This document shows positions 22,098-30,534 of a stretch of 32,010 nt of DNA, piece after piece; position 1 is the first letter of the stretch; the number at the start of each line of letters is the position of its first letter. The notes beneath the pieces were generated by a model that saw only the letters and a program-made list of their open reading frames with translations, made no database searches and was not told where the DNA came from. The DNA is from Opitutaceae bacterium (GTDB lineage: Bacteria > Verrucomicrobiota > Verrucomicrobiia > Opitutales > Opitutaceae): positions 1 to 32,010 of the forward strand of contig SXSC01000147.1 of NCBI GenBank assembly GCA_005792355.1, written 5' to 3'. The translations under genes and the position numbers were made by a program.

Positions 22098-24761
22098 CTA
22101 GTCGATCGTGTACGGTTCCGGCGTCTCATCCGGTTCGGCGGGCGCGGTGAGGGTCACGAGGCTGCGGAGCGAGCTGAAATGCTGGCTGAGGTCAAAGTCG
22201 CCGCCGAGCCCGCCGATGAGCTTCTCGAACAAATCCTTCTTGGACGACTTCAGAACCTGGATACGTTCCTCGATCGTGCCGGCGGTGACCATCCGGTAGA
22301 CAAACACCGTGTTGGTCTGCCCGATCCGATGCACGCGGTCGACGGCCTGGGCTTCGACCGCGGGGTTCCACCACGGATCGAGGAGGAAGACATAATCCGC
22401 CGCGTGCAGCGTTATGCCGGTGCCCGCGGCCTTGAGCGAGACGAGCATCGCGGCGGCTCCCGGGGCGTTTTGAAACGATTGCACCGGCTTCAGCCGATCG
22501 AGGGTCATGCCGGTCAGCTCAAACCGCGCGAGATCCGGAAAGTGCTGGACGAGCGCCGCCCGCACCCGGTCGAGCAGCATCACGAATTGCGAGAAGATCA
22601 CCACCTTGTGCCCGCTGCCGACGATCTCGGTGAGCTTTTCGATCAGCAGGTTGATCTTGCCGGAATCGGTGAGGGGGGCCTTCAGCCACGGGAGCATGTC
22701 GGGGTCGCAGCAGGTCTGGCGCAGGCGCGTGAGCAGCGCGAGGAAACCGAATGACTTCTCCCGCATCGCGGCACCGACATCGTCGCCCAGCCGCTCGAGG
22801 CCTTCGCTGCAGATCCGCGCGTATTCGGCGCGCTGCACGTCGGTAAGCGGGCAGATGAGATCCATCTCGACCTTGGGCGGCAGTTCCTGGGCCACCTCGC
22901 GCTTGGTGCGGCGGAGAATAAAGGGAGCCAGCTGGGCCCGGAGACGGGTGAGAGTTCCCTCCCGGTCGGCACCGAGGGAGGCCTCAAACGAGCTGCGCGT
23001 ACCCAGGAGCCCCGGCAGGAGGAAGCGGAAGATGCTCCACAGATCCAGCTGACGGTTTTCGAGGGGCGTGCCGGTCAGGACGACGCGGTGCAGGGCGCGC
23101 ACGGCAAAGCAGGTCTGGGTGATCTTCGCGTCGGGATTCTTGATGAACTGACCTTCGTCCAGCACCGCATAACCGAATTCGACGCCGCTGAGCAGCGCGC
23201 GGTGCTTGCGAAGCTGGGTGTAGCTGGCGAGCCAGATGGCGGCATCGGCCCGCTGCGTGAAGTCGTGCCCGGTCTTCAAAACTTCGACGGCCAGATGCGG
23301 GTAAAATTTGTTGATTTCCTCGCGCCAGACCGGCACGACACTCGCCGGGCACACGATCAGGCTGGGTTTGCCGGCGATGGGCCGCGCCGCGAGCAGCGCC
23401 AGCACCTGGAGGGTCTTGCCCAGGCCCATTTCATCCGCCAGCAGACCGTGGCAGCCGACCTCGCACAGGTGATGGATCCACTCGACTCCACGCCGCTGAT
23501 ACGGACGCAGAACCTCCGGCAGCGCGGGCGGCGCGGGCGGCGGTGCGAGTAGATTCTGGCGCCAGGCTTCGATCTCTGGCGAGAGTGACAGCCGCAGGCG
23601 CGCGTCGTTAAAGAGGGAAAAGATCAGGTAGGGCGACAGGGCCGCGGAGCCATCCTCACCCGGTCGTTGCGTCTCCTCGACGTTCTTCTGCCACGCACTG
23701 TAACTATCCCACCGCTCCTGCGGAAGGGACACGATGCCAAGACTCGGCAGGATCACCGGCTGCCCGCCACGCTTGAGGAGGGCGTTGACCTCGGCGTCCG
23801 TGAGCATTCGCTCGCCGGTCCGGAAGATCCAACGAAGATTCAGGGCCGTGTGCTCCGCGCCACCCACCGCCGGGCTGGATGCCGAGGCTCGTTCGGCCAC
23901 GGCTTCGATCTCAACCATCCGCGTGCCCCTGAGCAGGTTGGCCGACTTTTCGTCGAGCTCGATGGAGAAAATCCGCCGCCAGGCCGGTGCGACCGTCCGG
24001 AGAAAATTCGGAATCTCGACGAGCGATTCCATGATGTAGACGCCCGTGCTCTGATTGTAATGGAAGTGAGCCTTGCGGGCGTAGGCGGCGAGACCGATGA
24101 GCTTGGCTCGTTCGGCGGATGAGACGTGCCCGTTGCCGTTGGCATGCGCATCCGGTCCGAGGGCGGGGCATCTTGTCGTGGTGTCGGCTTCGAGCCACTC
24201 GGCCTTGAAGGTCAGGCCCGCTGATTTTGTTTTGAAGCTGAGGACAAGAGCGCGGGCCGGCCCGACGGCGACCGCCGGGGCACTGGTCGTGCTGGCTCCA
24301 GCCTCGGGGGACGCGGAGTGGGCCAGGCCCCTAGGGGTACTGGCGGGTGGTGGGCGCGGGCTGAATCCAATGGGCCTGGCGTGGCCGTTTTTCTGGGTGG
24401 GAGTTTTTGGCGGCTCTCCCGGCAGGGGCGAAATCTCGTCCGCCACCAATTCCTCAATTTCATGCAGGCCGGCGACGGCCAGGGCGTGGGCAAATTCATG
24501 GTCGGTCGACGACGAGCGAACGCTCAGACCGTCGGCGGTCCATTCGATCACGGCGTATTCATCCTTTTTTTCGACCCGCCGGTGCACAATGGCATCCCGC
24601 TCGGTCAATTCGAGCTCGCGCACTTCGCCGCTGACATAAATTTCGCGGCCTTTTTCCAGTTGAATGGCACTGAAAGCCCTCGACCAGTCGTTTTCGAGTT
24701 TCTCAAACCAGAATTCGAGCGAATGAGGAGTGTAGACGCGCTTGGGTCCGTGGGACTGCAT
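22098..24761 (-). CDS. SNF2-family DEAD/DEAH helicase with degenerate SWIM-like N-terminus
   Basis: The 887-residue protein starts at ATG 24761 (MQSHGPKRVYTPHSLEFW). The two RecA-like lobes are clear: LLADEMGLGKTLQVLALLAA (Walker A near 448), AVLDEGQFIKNP (motif II near 534, DEGQ where DEAQ or DEAH is usual), LTGTPLENRQLDLWSIFRFLLPG, then VVIFSQFVMLLDRV, VSLKAAGTGITLHAADYVFLLDPWWNPAVEAQAVDRVHRIGQT. SNF2 proteins translocate on duplex DNA and remodel protein-DNA complexes; bacterial roles are in transcription recycling and stress. The N-terminus (ALEKGREIYVSGEVRELEL region) has the position and shape of a SWIM zinc finger but lacks the CxCx(n)CxH cysteines. Residues about 120-180 form a Pro/Ala-rich linker. 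Confidence 0.92.
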   Translation of the reverse strand: MQSHGPKRVYTPHSLEFWFEKLENDWSRAFSAIQLEKGREIYVSGEVRELELTERDAIVHRRVEKKDEYAVIEWTADGLSVRSSSTDHEFAHALAVAGLHEIEELVADEISPLPGEPPKTPTQKNGHARPIGFSPRPPPASTPRGLAHSASPEAGASTTSAPAVAVGPARALVLSFKTKSAGLTFKAEWLEADTTTRCPALGPDAHANGNGHVSSAERAKLIGLAAYARKAHFHYNQSTGVYIMESLVEIPNFLRTVAPAWRRIFSIELDEKSANLLRGTRMVEIEAVAERASASSPAVGGAEHTALNLRWIFRTGERMLTDAEVNALLKRGGQPVILPSLGIVSLPQERWDSYSAWQKNVEETQRPGEDGSAALSPYLIFSLFNDARLRLSLSPEIEAWRQNLLAPPPAPPALPEVLRPYQRRGVEWIHHLCEVGCHGLLADEMGLGKTLQVLALLAARPIAGKPSLIVCPASVVPVWREEINKFYPHLAVEVLKTGHDFTQRADAAIWLASYTQLRKHRALLSGVEFGYAVLDEGQFIKNPDAKITQTCFAVRALHRVVLTGTPLENRQLDLWSIFRFLLPGLLGTRSSFEASLGADREGTLTRLRAQLAPFILRRTKREVAQELPPKVEMDLICPLTDVQRAEYARICSEGLERLGDDVGAAMREKSFGFLALLTRLRQTCCDPDMLPWLKAPLTDSGKINLLIEKLTEIVGSGHKVVIFSQFVMLLDRVRAALVQHFPDLARFELTGMTLDRLKPVQSFQNAPGAAAMLVSLKAAGTGITLHAADYVFLLDPWWNPAVEAQAVDRVHRIGQTNTVFVYRMVTAGTIEERIQVLKSSKKDLFEKLIGGLGGDFDLSQHFSSLRSLVTLTAPAEPDETPEPYTID

Positions 24762-24834
24762 CAATCTAAAAAGCGAAAGTAGAACTCAGATGAAGCTGTG
24801 CAATCCCGAATTTTATCAATTTTACCTGATGCGG

Positions 24835-24854
24835 AAAAGGCCGCACCCAGCGGC
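24835..24854 (-). terminator. Candidate terminator after the Kdo transferase gene
   Basis: On the minus strand GCCGC (24854-24850), loop TGGGT, GCGGC (24844-24840) is followed by CTTTT. The stem has only 5 bp, but it lies directly after the stop at 24859 and before the SNF2 gene. Confidence 0.4.
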
Positions 24855-24858
24855 GTTT

Positions 24859-26142
24859 TCACCCCAGCCGGGCGATTTCACTCCGGATCGAAGTGAGCGT
24901 ACGCTCGATGGCCCCAGTGTTGGCGCGGTGCCAGGCTGCCGCGGCCCGGGCCAATAATTCGCGCTGATCCGGGTCTCGCAACAGCTCTTCCACGGCGGCG
25001 GCCAACGCGGGCGGGTCGGCCACCGCACGGGCCGCGCCCTGGGCCACGAGGTCGCTCGCGATTGCGCGAAAGTTGCTCATGCCCGGGCCGAGGAGGATCG
25101 GTTTCCCGAGTGCCGCCGCCTCGACGGGGGTCTGTCCTTCGGTATGAGGCGCGAGGCTCTTGCCCACGAACACGAGGTCGGCGATCTGGGTGAGCCGGCG
25201 CAACTCGCCCGTGGTGTCGGCCACGGCGACGGCAACTTCACCGGTCGCGGCACCGCGCGAGCGAAAGTGAAAGTGTTCGCCGGTGTCGGCGAGCAGGCGT
25301 TGGATCTCATTCCGGCGCTCGGCGTGGCGCGGCACAATGAGCAGCGAGCAGGGAAGGCCCCTTTGCCGGGCGTGCTGGAGCGCGGCGACGAGCGCGACTT
25401 CCTCACCCGGCCAGGTGGACGACCCGAGCAGGACGGGGCCGACGGGCAGGCCGAGTTCCTGGCGGAGTTGCGCTTGCTCCGCGGAACCCAGTGACGGGAT
25501 GAGCACGTCGAGCTTGATGTTGCCGGCCGGGCCGATGCGCTCTGGCGGCACGCCCAGTTCAGAAAACCGCGATGCATCGATGGCGGAAGCCGGCAGATAG
25601 CGGGTGACTCCCGCGAGCAGCAGGTTGGCCGCCGGGCGATGCTGGCGCAGTCGCGTGAAGCTCCGGTCGCTGAGCCGCGCGTTGATGCAGAGGGCGGGGA
25701 CGCCGCGCCGCGCCGCCTGGTGGAGATGTTCCGGCCAGCGCTCGCCCTCGGTAAGGACGATCAAATCTGGGTTGATCCGCCGCCACGCGCGGACAGAAAA
25801 CGGCCACCAGTCGATCGGAAAATAGCCGATGCCAAGCGTCAACGGGGCGTAGCGATCGCGTGCCAGACGGTGCCCGGTGCTCGTCGTTGTGGTGAGGTAG
25901 ACCTCCACGCCGTCGCGCTTGAGTGCCTCGAGGATGGGCCCGATCGCGAGCATCTCGCCGACGCTGACGGCCTGGAACCAGACGCGCCGGCGAGCGGGCT
26001 TGGTCGCCGGCAGCAGCGGATGACCCCCGAAGCGATGGCTGAAATTCGCGCGGTAGCCGCCGCGTCGGCGCATGCGCCACAGGTAGCGCGGCGCGATGAT
26101 CAGGAGAGCGGGGACAAAAAAGAAACGGTAGAGCCAGAGCAT
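24859..26142 (-). CDS. waaA: 3-deoxy-D-manno-octulosonic acid (Kdo) transferase
   Basis: WaaA (KdtA) transfers Kdo from CMP-Kdo to lipid A precursor at the inner membrane, a core step of LPS assembly. The N-terminal anchor (MLWLYRFFFVPALLIIAPRYLW) and the glycosyltransferase-N domain are clear: VWFQAVSVGEMLAIGPI with the catalytic Glu (about E63), TTTTSTGHRLA, PIDWWPFSVRAWRRINPDLIVLTEGERWPE, INARLSDRSF. The C-terminal GT-B lobe has LLGSSTWPGEE, PRHAERRNEI, FVGKSLAPHTEGQTPVEAAALGKPILLGP. I start at ATG 26142 (427 residues) because the anchor begins there; the frame is open to 26193. It is divergent from the M16 peptidase gene. Confidence 0.93.
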   Translation of the reverse strand: MLWLYRFFFVPALLIIAPRYLWRMRRRGGYRANFSHRFGGHPLLPATKPARRRVWFQAVSVGEMLAIGPILEALKRDGVEVYLTTTTSTGHRLARDRYAPLTLGIGYFPIDWWPFSVRAWRRINPDLIVLTEGERWPEHLHQAARRGVPALCINARLSDRSFTRLRQHRPAANLLLAGVTRYLPASAIDASRFSELGVPPERIGPAGNIKLDVLIPSLGSAEQAQLRQELGLPVGPVLLGSSTWPGEEVALVAALQHARQRGLPCSLLIVPRHAERRNEIQRLLADTGEHFHFRSRGAATGEVAVAVADTTGELRRLTQIADLVFVGKSLAPHTEGQTPVEAAALGKPILLGPGMSNFRAIASDLVAQGAARAVADPPALAAAVEELLRDPDQRELLARAAAAWHRANTGAIERTLTSIRSEIARLG

Positions 26143-26254
26143 CACGGTAGCAGACAGTCGGGTGATTGGCCGCGAAACGGGCCATGGGCGCAAAGAAAAT
26201 CATCCCGATCAATTTTCGCTCGCGGGAATTGCGCGGTTTTGCCGGAGTAGCATC

Positions 26255-29077
26255 ATGCGTCGTCCCGCCCACCTCTGGTTGCCCGCCCTGGCGTTTTTCA
26301 TCTCTGCGGTTTCGGCCGCGATTCCATTTCCGCAGGAGAACAGCGACCTCAAGGCCGACGCGCAGGCCCGGTTTGGCACGCTGCCGAACGGCCTGCGCTA
26401 TGTTGTTCGGGCCAACGTGGAGCCAAAGCAGCGCGTCTCGGTGCGCCTGCTGGTGGAGGCGGGCGCCGTCCACGAAAAGGACGATCAGCAGGGTCTTGCG
26501 CATTTTCTCGAGCACATGGCGTTCAATGGCAGCGAACATTATCCCGCGGGTACACTCGTCGAGTTCTTCCAACGCATGGGGATGAACTTTGGCGGCGATA
26601 CGAATGCAAGCACCTGGTACACCCGGACGCTCTATCTCCTCGAACTGCCCGACACCAAGGACGCCACGCTCGCCGAGGGGCTCAAGGTTATCAGGGACTA
26701 CGCGGGCGGGCTCCTGCTCGCGACCGAGGAAATCAATCGCGAGCGCGGAATTATCCTGAGTGAAAAACGCACCCGCGACTCGGTGGGCTACCGGACCAGC
26801 GTGGCCACCCGCAACTTCATGCTGGCCGGCACGATGTTTGAAAAGCGCGATGTGATTGGCCCCACCGAAGTGCTGCAACAGGCGGGTCGCGAGCGTTTCG
26901 TCGATTTCTACGACACCTGGTATCGGCCGGAAATCATGTCGCTGGTCGTTGTTGGCGAAATCGATGCCGCCGCGGTCGAGCAGAAGATCCGCGCGGCGTT
27001 CACCCCGCTCCAGGCGCGCGGCCCGGCGCGCCCGGCGCCCGACTTGGGCAAAGTGCCGGCGTTCGCGGGCACCGTCCCGTTTTATCATCACGAGTCCGAG
27101 GCGCCCAACACCAACGTCGCGATTGCGACCGTCACACCCTATGTGAAGGATCGCGACACCGCCGCGAACCGGCTGAAGGATTTGGCGCGCAACATTGCAC
27201 ACGCGATAATCAATCGCCGGCTGTCGATCCTGGCGAAAGAAGAGGAGGCCCCTTTCATTGGCGGCAGTGCCGGCGCGGGGGAGAACTACGGATTCTACCG
27301 GCAGACCATGATCTCGCTCACGTGCCGCGCCGACCAGTGGCAGGGTGCGCTGGGCGTCGCGGACCAGGAGTTGCGCCGGGCGCTGGAGCACGGTTTTCAA
27401 AAGGCCGAACTGGCGGAGGTGGTCGCGAATTTCCGCAACGGTCTCGAACAGGCGGTCAAGACGGCGGCGACCCGCCGCTCGGATGGGCTGGCTGACGAGA
27501 TTGCCGAGACGCTCCTCGAGCGCGACGTGTGGACCACGCCGGAGGACGATCTCGCTCTCTTTGGACCGGCACTCGCGCAAATGAGCGTCGAGGCCTGTCT
27601 CGCCGGCCTGCGCACCGCCTGGCGCCCGGCGCACCGCCTCGTGCTGGTCACCGGCAACGCCAAGATTACTGGCGAAAGTACGGCGACCGCCGCGATTGCG
27701 AGCGCCTTTGAAAAATCAGGTGCGATGGCGGTGACGGTGCCGGTGGCGCTGGCCGAAGCGAAGTGGGCTTACACGGACTTCGGGCCTCCCGGAAAGGTCA
27801 CGAAGCGCGAGCACATCGCCGATCTCGACCTGACCTTGCTGACGTTCGAAAACGGCCTGCGGCTGAATCTCAAAAAGACCGATTTTGAGGCGAACCGCAT
27901 CCGCGTCGGCGTGCGGGTCGGGACCGGCCAACTCACCGAACCGCGGGACCAGCCCGGCCTGGCGACGTATGCCGGCCAGACCTTCACGGAAGGCGGGCTG
28001 GGCCGGCACAGTGCCGACGATCTGCGGCGGATCCTGGCGGGACGGACGGTGGGGGTGGGTTTCGGCGCGGGTGGGGACGCCTTCACGCTGGCCGGTGCGA
28101 CGAATCGCGAGGATCTGTTGCTGCAGTTGCAACTGGTCGCGGCGCGCATCACCGATCCCGGTTTCCGGCCGGAGGCGGGCCGGCAGGTGCGCAAGTGGAT
28201 CGAGCAGATATATCTGAATTTTGAACACACCTCGGGCGGCCCGTTCAATCTCGAGGTCGCCCGGCTGATCGCCGGCGGCGATCATCGTTTCGGACTCCCG
28301 CCCAAGGAGGAGATGCTCAAACGCAACCTCGCCGAGGTGAAGGCGTGGGTGGGGCCGGAACTGGCCCGCGGGGCGATGGAAGTCGCCGTCGTGGGCGACT
28401 TCGATCCCGATGCGACGATCGCGGCGATCGCCCGGACCCTGGGCGCGCTGCCGGCGCGAGAACCGCGGCCGGACCTCGCGGAACTGCGCGAGGTGAAGTT
28501 TCCGGTGCGGCCGTTCGCCCGGGAATTCACGATCGCGACCGAGATCCCGAAGGGTGACGTGGCGCTGTACTGGCCGACGACCGACGGGCGGGACATCCGG
28601 CGCACGCGCCGGCTCAACCTGCTCGCCGAGGTTTTCAGCGACCGGTTGCGGGTCAAGGTGCGCGAGGAGCTGGGCGACGCCTACAGCCCGGGGGTTGGCA
28701 GCGCGGCGGGCGAATTGTATCCGGGTTTTGGTTATATCCAGGCCTGGGTGACGATCGATCCGCCGCGGGCGCGGCAGGTCGCCGACATCATCGTCCAGAT
28801 CGGTGCGGAGCTGGCGGCCAAGGGCGTGACGGCGGATGAACTCGGGCGGGCCAGGCAACCGGTGCTCACCGGCCTCCGGGAATCCGCCCGGACCAACCAG
28901 TATTGGATTGGCAACGTGCTTGCCCGGGCGCAGGAGAAGCCCGAGGTGCTGGACTGGTGCCGTTCGCGTTATGCGGACAACGAGGCGATCACGGCGGTGG
29001 AGCTGAGCGAACTGGCCAAGGCGTACCTGCCGGCGGAACGCGTGAGCCGGGTGTCGGTGGTGCCGGCAGCCAGATAG
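26255..29077 (+). CDS. Secreted M16-family (insulinase/pitrilysin) zinc protease
   Basis: The 940-residue protein starts at ATG 26255 behind a GGAG Shine-Dalgarno site, one of the few visible here, and has a signal peptide (MRRPAHLWLPALAFFISAVSAA). The inverted zinc motif HFLEH is at 83-87 (H83, E86, H87) in GLAHFLEHMAFNGSEHYP; E163 in INRERGIILSEKR is the likely third ligand. The typical M16 repeats follow: FYDTWYRPEIMSLVVVGEID, and a second half (LTLLTFENGLRLNLKKTDFEANRIRVGVRVGTG ... LNLLAEVFSDRLRVKVREELGDAYSPGVG) without the zinc site, as in full-length two-domain members. It probably degrades peptides in the periplasm or outside the cell. The frame from 26162 overlaps the opposite-strand gene and is not needed. 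Confidence 0.93.
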   Translation: MRRPAHLWLPALAFFISAVSAAIPFPQENSDLKADAQARFGTLPNGLRYVVRANVEPKQRVSVRLLVEAGAVHEKDDQQGLAHFLEHMAFNGSEHYPAGTLVEFFQRMGMNFGGDTNASTWYTRTLYLLELPDTKDATLAEGLKVIRDYAGGLLLATEEINRERGIILSEKRTRDSVGYRTSVATRNFMLAGTMFEKRDVIGPTEVLQQAGRERFVDFYDTWYRPEIMSLVVVGEIDAAAVEQKIRAAFTPLQARGPARPAPDLGKVPAFAGTVPFYHHESEAPNTNVAIATVTPYVKDRDTAANRLKDLARNIAHAIINRRLSILAKEEEAPFIGGSAGAGENYGFYRQTMISLTCRADQWQGALGVADQELRRALEHGFQKAELAEVVANFRNGLEQAVKTAATRRSDGLADEIAETLLERDVWTTPEDDLALFGPALAQMSVEACLAGLRTAWRPAHRLVLVTGNAKITGESTATAAIASAFEKSGAMAVTVPVALAEAKWAYTDFGPPGKVTKREHIADLDLTLLTFENGLRLNLKKTDFEANRIRVGVRVGTGQLTEPRDQPGLATYAGQTFTEGGLGRHSADDLRRILAGRTVGVGFGAGGDAFTLAGATNREDLLLQLQLVAARITDPGFRPEAGRQVRKWIEQIYLNFEHTSGGPFNLEVARLIAGGDHRFGLPPKEEMLKRNLAEVKAWVGPELARGAMEVAVVGDFDPDATIAAIARTLGALPAREPRPDLAELREVKFPVRPFAREFTIATEIPKGDVALYWPTTDGRDIRRTRRLNLLAEVFSDRLRVKVREELGDAYSPGVGSAAGELYPGFGYIQAWVTIDPPRARQVADIIVQIGAELAAKGVTADELGRARQPVLTGLRESARTNQYWIGNVLARAQEKPEVLDWCRSRYADNEAITAVELSELAKAYLPAERVSRVSVVPAAR

Positions 29078-29103
29078 CCCGGGGGGGAGGTTTCGTCCCG
29101 CGG

Positions 29104-29460
29104 TCAGCCGTTCACCTGGCCGGACGGCACTGCCGGGGCCAGATGCAGGATCAAGATCGGCAGCAGACACAGCAGGCCCGCCACGGTCAGACCTGGCATA
29201 GCATGAACCGCCACGTCATGGACCGTACCTGCCATCGCCGGGTGGCCGAAGTCATACGCCCAGCCCGTCGAAATCAGGGTGCGCTCCAGGATCGTGAGGA
29301 AAGCCAGCAGCTTCGCAGGGATGATTGAAGAAGGAATCGACGCCAGGTTGTAATCGGTGAAATGCACCGAACAGGGCAATAATCGCGCCGACGAGCAAAG
29401 ATCATGCTTGTGAAATCGTTTTCGGTCTGAACCCTCTTCCTTTCCTGTCAGATAAGTCAC
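29104..29460 (-). pseudogene. Possible degenerate small membrane-protein gene
   Basis: A 118-codon frame with a GTG start has a plausible second half (AKLLAFLTILERTLISTGWAYDFG, then GLTVAGLLCLLPILILHLAPAV), while the matching first half lies in another frame (LLVGAIIALFGAFH, about 29340-29385 minus strand). The two parts look like one small membrane protein broken by one or more frameshifts. I do not recognise the family. It is also possible that nothing is encoded here; the 29078-29628 spacer has no other gene I can support. Confidence 0.3.
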
Positions 29461-29554
29461 GTGATCGGTTCGCGCTGATCATTGCTCAACTCATCGTGAG
29501 GCGGCTCCAAGAATCACCGTTTCGCGCTTTTCTCCACTTTCCGCCAAAAAGAGC

Positions 29555-29582
29555 TTGCCGCCTTTTGGGCAAAAAGTAGGGT
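29555..29582 (+). promoter_or_regulatory. Candidate promoter of the str operon
   Basis: TTGCCG (29555-29560) and TAGGGT (29577-29582) are separated by 16 bp, about 46 bp before the rpsL ATG. Only part of each consensus is matched, but it is the best sigma70-like pair I find in the leader. Confidence 0.3.
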
Positions 29583-29628
29583 CTTCCTCTTTTCGTCACT
29601 TTTCACTCGTAAGTTCTCCCTTCTCAGT

Positions 29629-30009
29629 ATGCCGACCATCAACCAACTCGTGCGCCAAGGCCGCCGCAAGGTGTCCACCAAGTCGAAGTCTCCGGCTTTG
29701 GCTGGTAACCCTTTCCGGCGCGGGGTGTGCGTGCAGGTCATGACCCGCACCCCCAAGAAGCCCAATTCGGCCATCCGCAAGGTAGCAAAGGTTCGTCTCA
29801 CCAACGGCAACGAGGTCATTTCTTACATTCCTGATGAGGGCCATAATCTTCAGGAGCACTCGATTGTGCTCGTGCGTGGCGGCCGCGTGAAGGACTTGCC
29901 TGGCGTACGTTACCACATTGTTCGCGGCACGCTCGACGCCACTGGCGTTGAAAAGCGCCGTCGGTCCCGCTCCAAGTACGGCGTCAAACGCCCGAAGGCC
30001 GCCAAGTAA
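29629..30009 (+). CDS. rpsL: 30S ribosomal protein S12
   Basis: The 126-residue protein matches S12 throughout: [80 protein letters not shown], and the basic tail [18 protein letters not shown]12 lies at the decoding centre; the TPKKPNSA and GGRVKDLPG loops, where streptomycin-resistance changes map, have the usual wild-type residues. The ATG is preceded by a C/T-rich leader (GTTCTCCCTTCTCAGT) and no Shine-Dalgarno site. It is the first gene of the str operon with rpsG and fusA. Confidence 0.99.
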   Translation: MPTINQLVRQGRRKVSTKSKSPALAGNPFRRGVCVQVMTRTPKKPNSAIRKVAKVRLTNGNEVISYIPDEGHNLQEHSIVLVRGGRVKDLPGVRYHIVRGTLDATGVEKRRRSRSKYGVKRPKAAK

Positions 30010-30039
30010 GCAACCGTTCTTTTCCAAACAGATTTCGCC

Positions 30040-30513
30040 ATGTCACGTCGTCACAGAGCAGATAAACGCCAGGTCGTTCCCGACAGCCGCTACAACAGTC
30101 CGTTGGTTGCGCACCTCGTCAATGTCATCATGAAGAGCGGCAAGAAGAATCTTGCCCAGCGCATCGTCTACGGGGCGTTTGAGAAGGTCTCTGAGAAGCT
30201 GGAGAAGGGCGATCCGGTTGATCTTATGCTCGGGGCGTTGGAAAATGCGCGTCCGCGTCTAGAAGTGAAGAGCCGGCGTGTCGGCGGTGCCACTTATCAG
30301 GTGCCGATTGAAATTTCGTTCGAGCGTCAGGAGTCCCTTGCGCTGCGCTGGATTGTCGCAGCGGCGGGCGGTCGCAAAGGCATTCCGATGAAAGACGCCC
30401 TCGCGGCGGAGATTATCGACGCCTACAACAACACGGGTTCAGTCGTGAAGAAGAAGGAAGATACGCACAAGATGGCGCAAGCCAATCGCGCGTTCGCCCA
30501 CCTTCGCTGGTAA
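30040..30513 (+). CDS. rpsG: 30S ribosomal protein S7
   Basis: The 157-residue protein matches S7: [84 protein letters not shown], and [17 protein letters not shown] at the end. S7 nucleates assembly of the 30S head and contacts mRNA near the E site. It lies 30 bp after rpsL and 21 bp before fusA. The leader before ATG (CGTTCTTTTCC...TTTCGCC) is pyrimidine-rich with no clear Shine-Dalgarno. Confidence 0.99.
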   Translation: MSRRHRADKRQVVPDSRYNSPLVAHLVNVIMKSGKKNLAQRIVYGAFEKVSEKLEKGDPVDLMLGALENARPRLEVKSRRVGGATYQVPIEISFERQESLALRWIVAAAGGRKGIPMKDALAAEIIDAYNNTGSVVKKKEDTHKMAQANRAFAHLRW

Positions 30514-30534
30514 CCAGGTCAGGACCCTTTGCTC

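Noticed and set aside
24329..24340. CCCCTAGGGG palindrome in the SNF2 gene
   Set aside because: It is a single 10-bp palindrome within a GC-rich linker and occurs once; chance is enough to explain it.
27716..29170. 484-codon minus-strand frame
   Set aside because: It is antisense to the M16 protease gene, which has its zinc motif and conserved second half.
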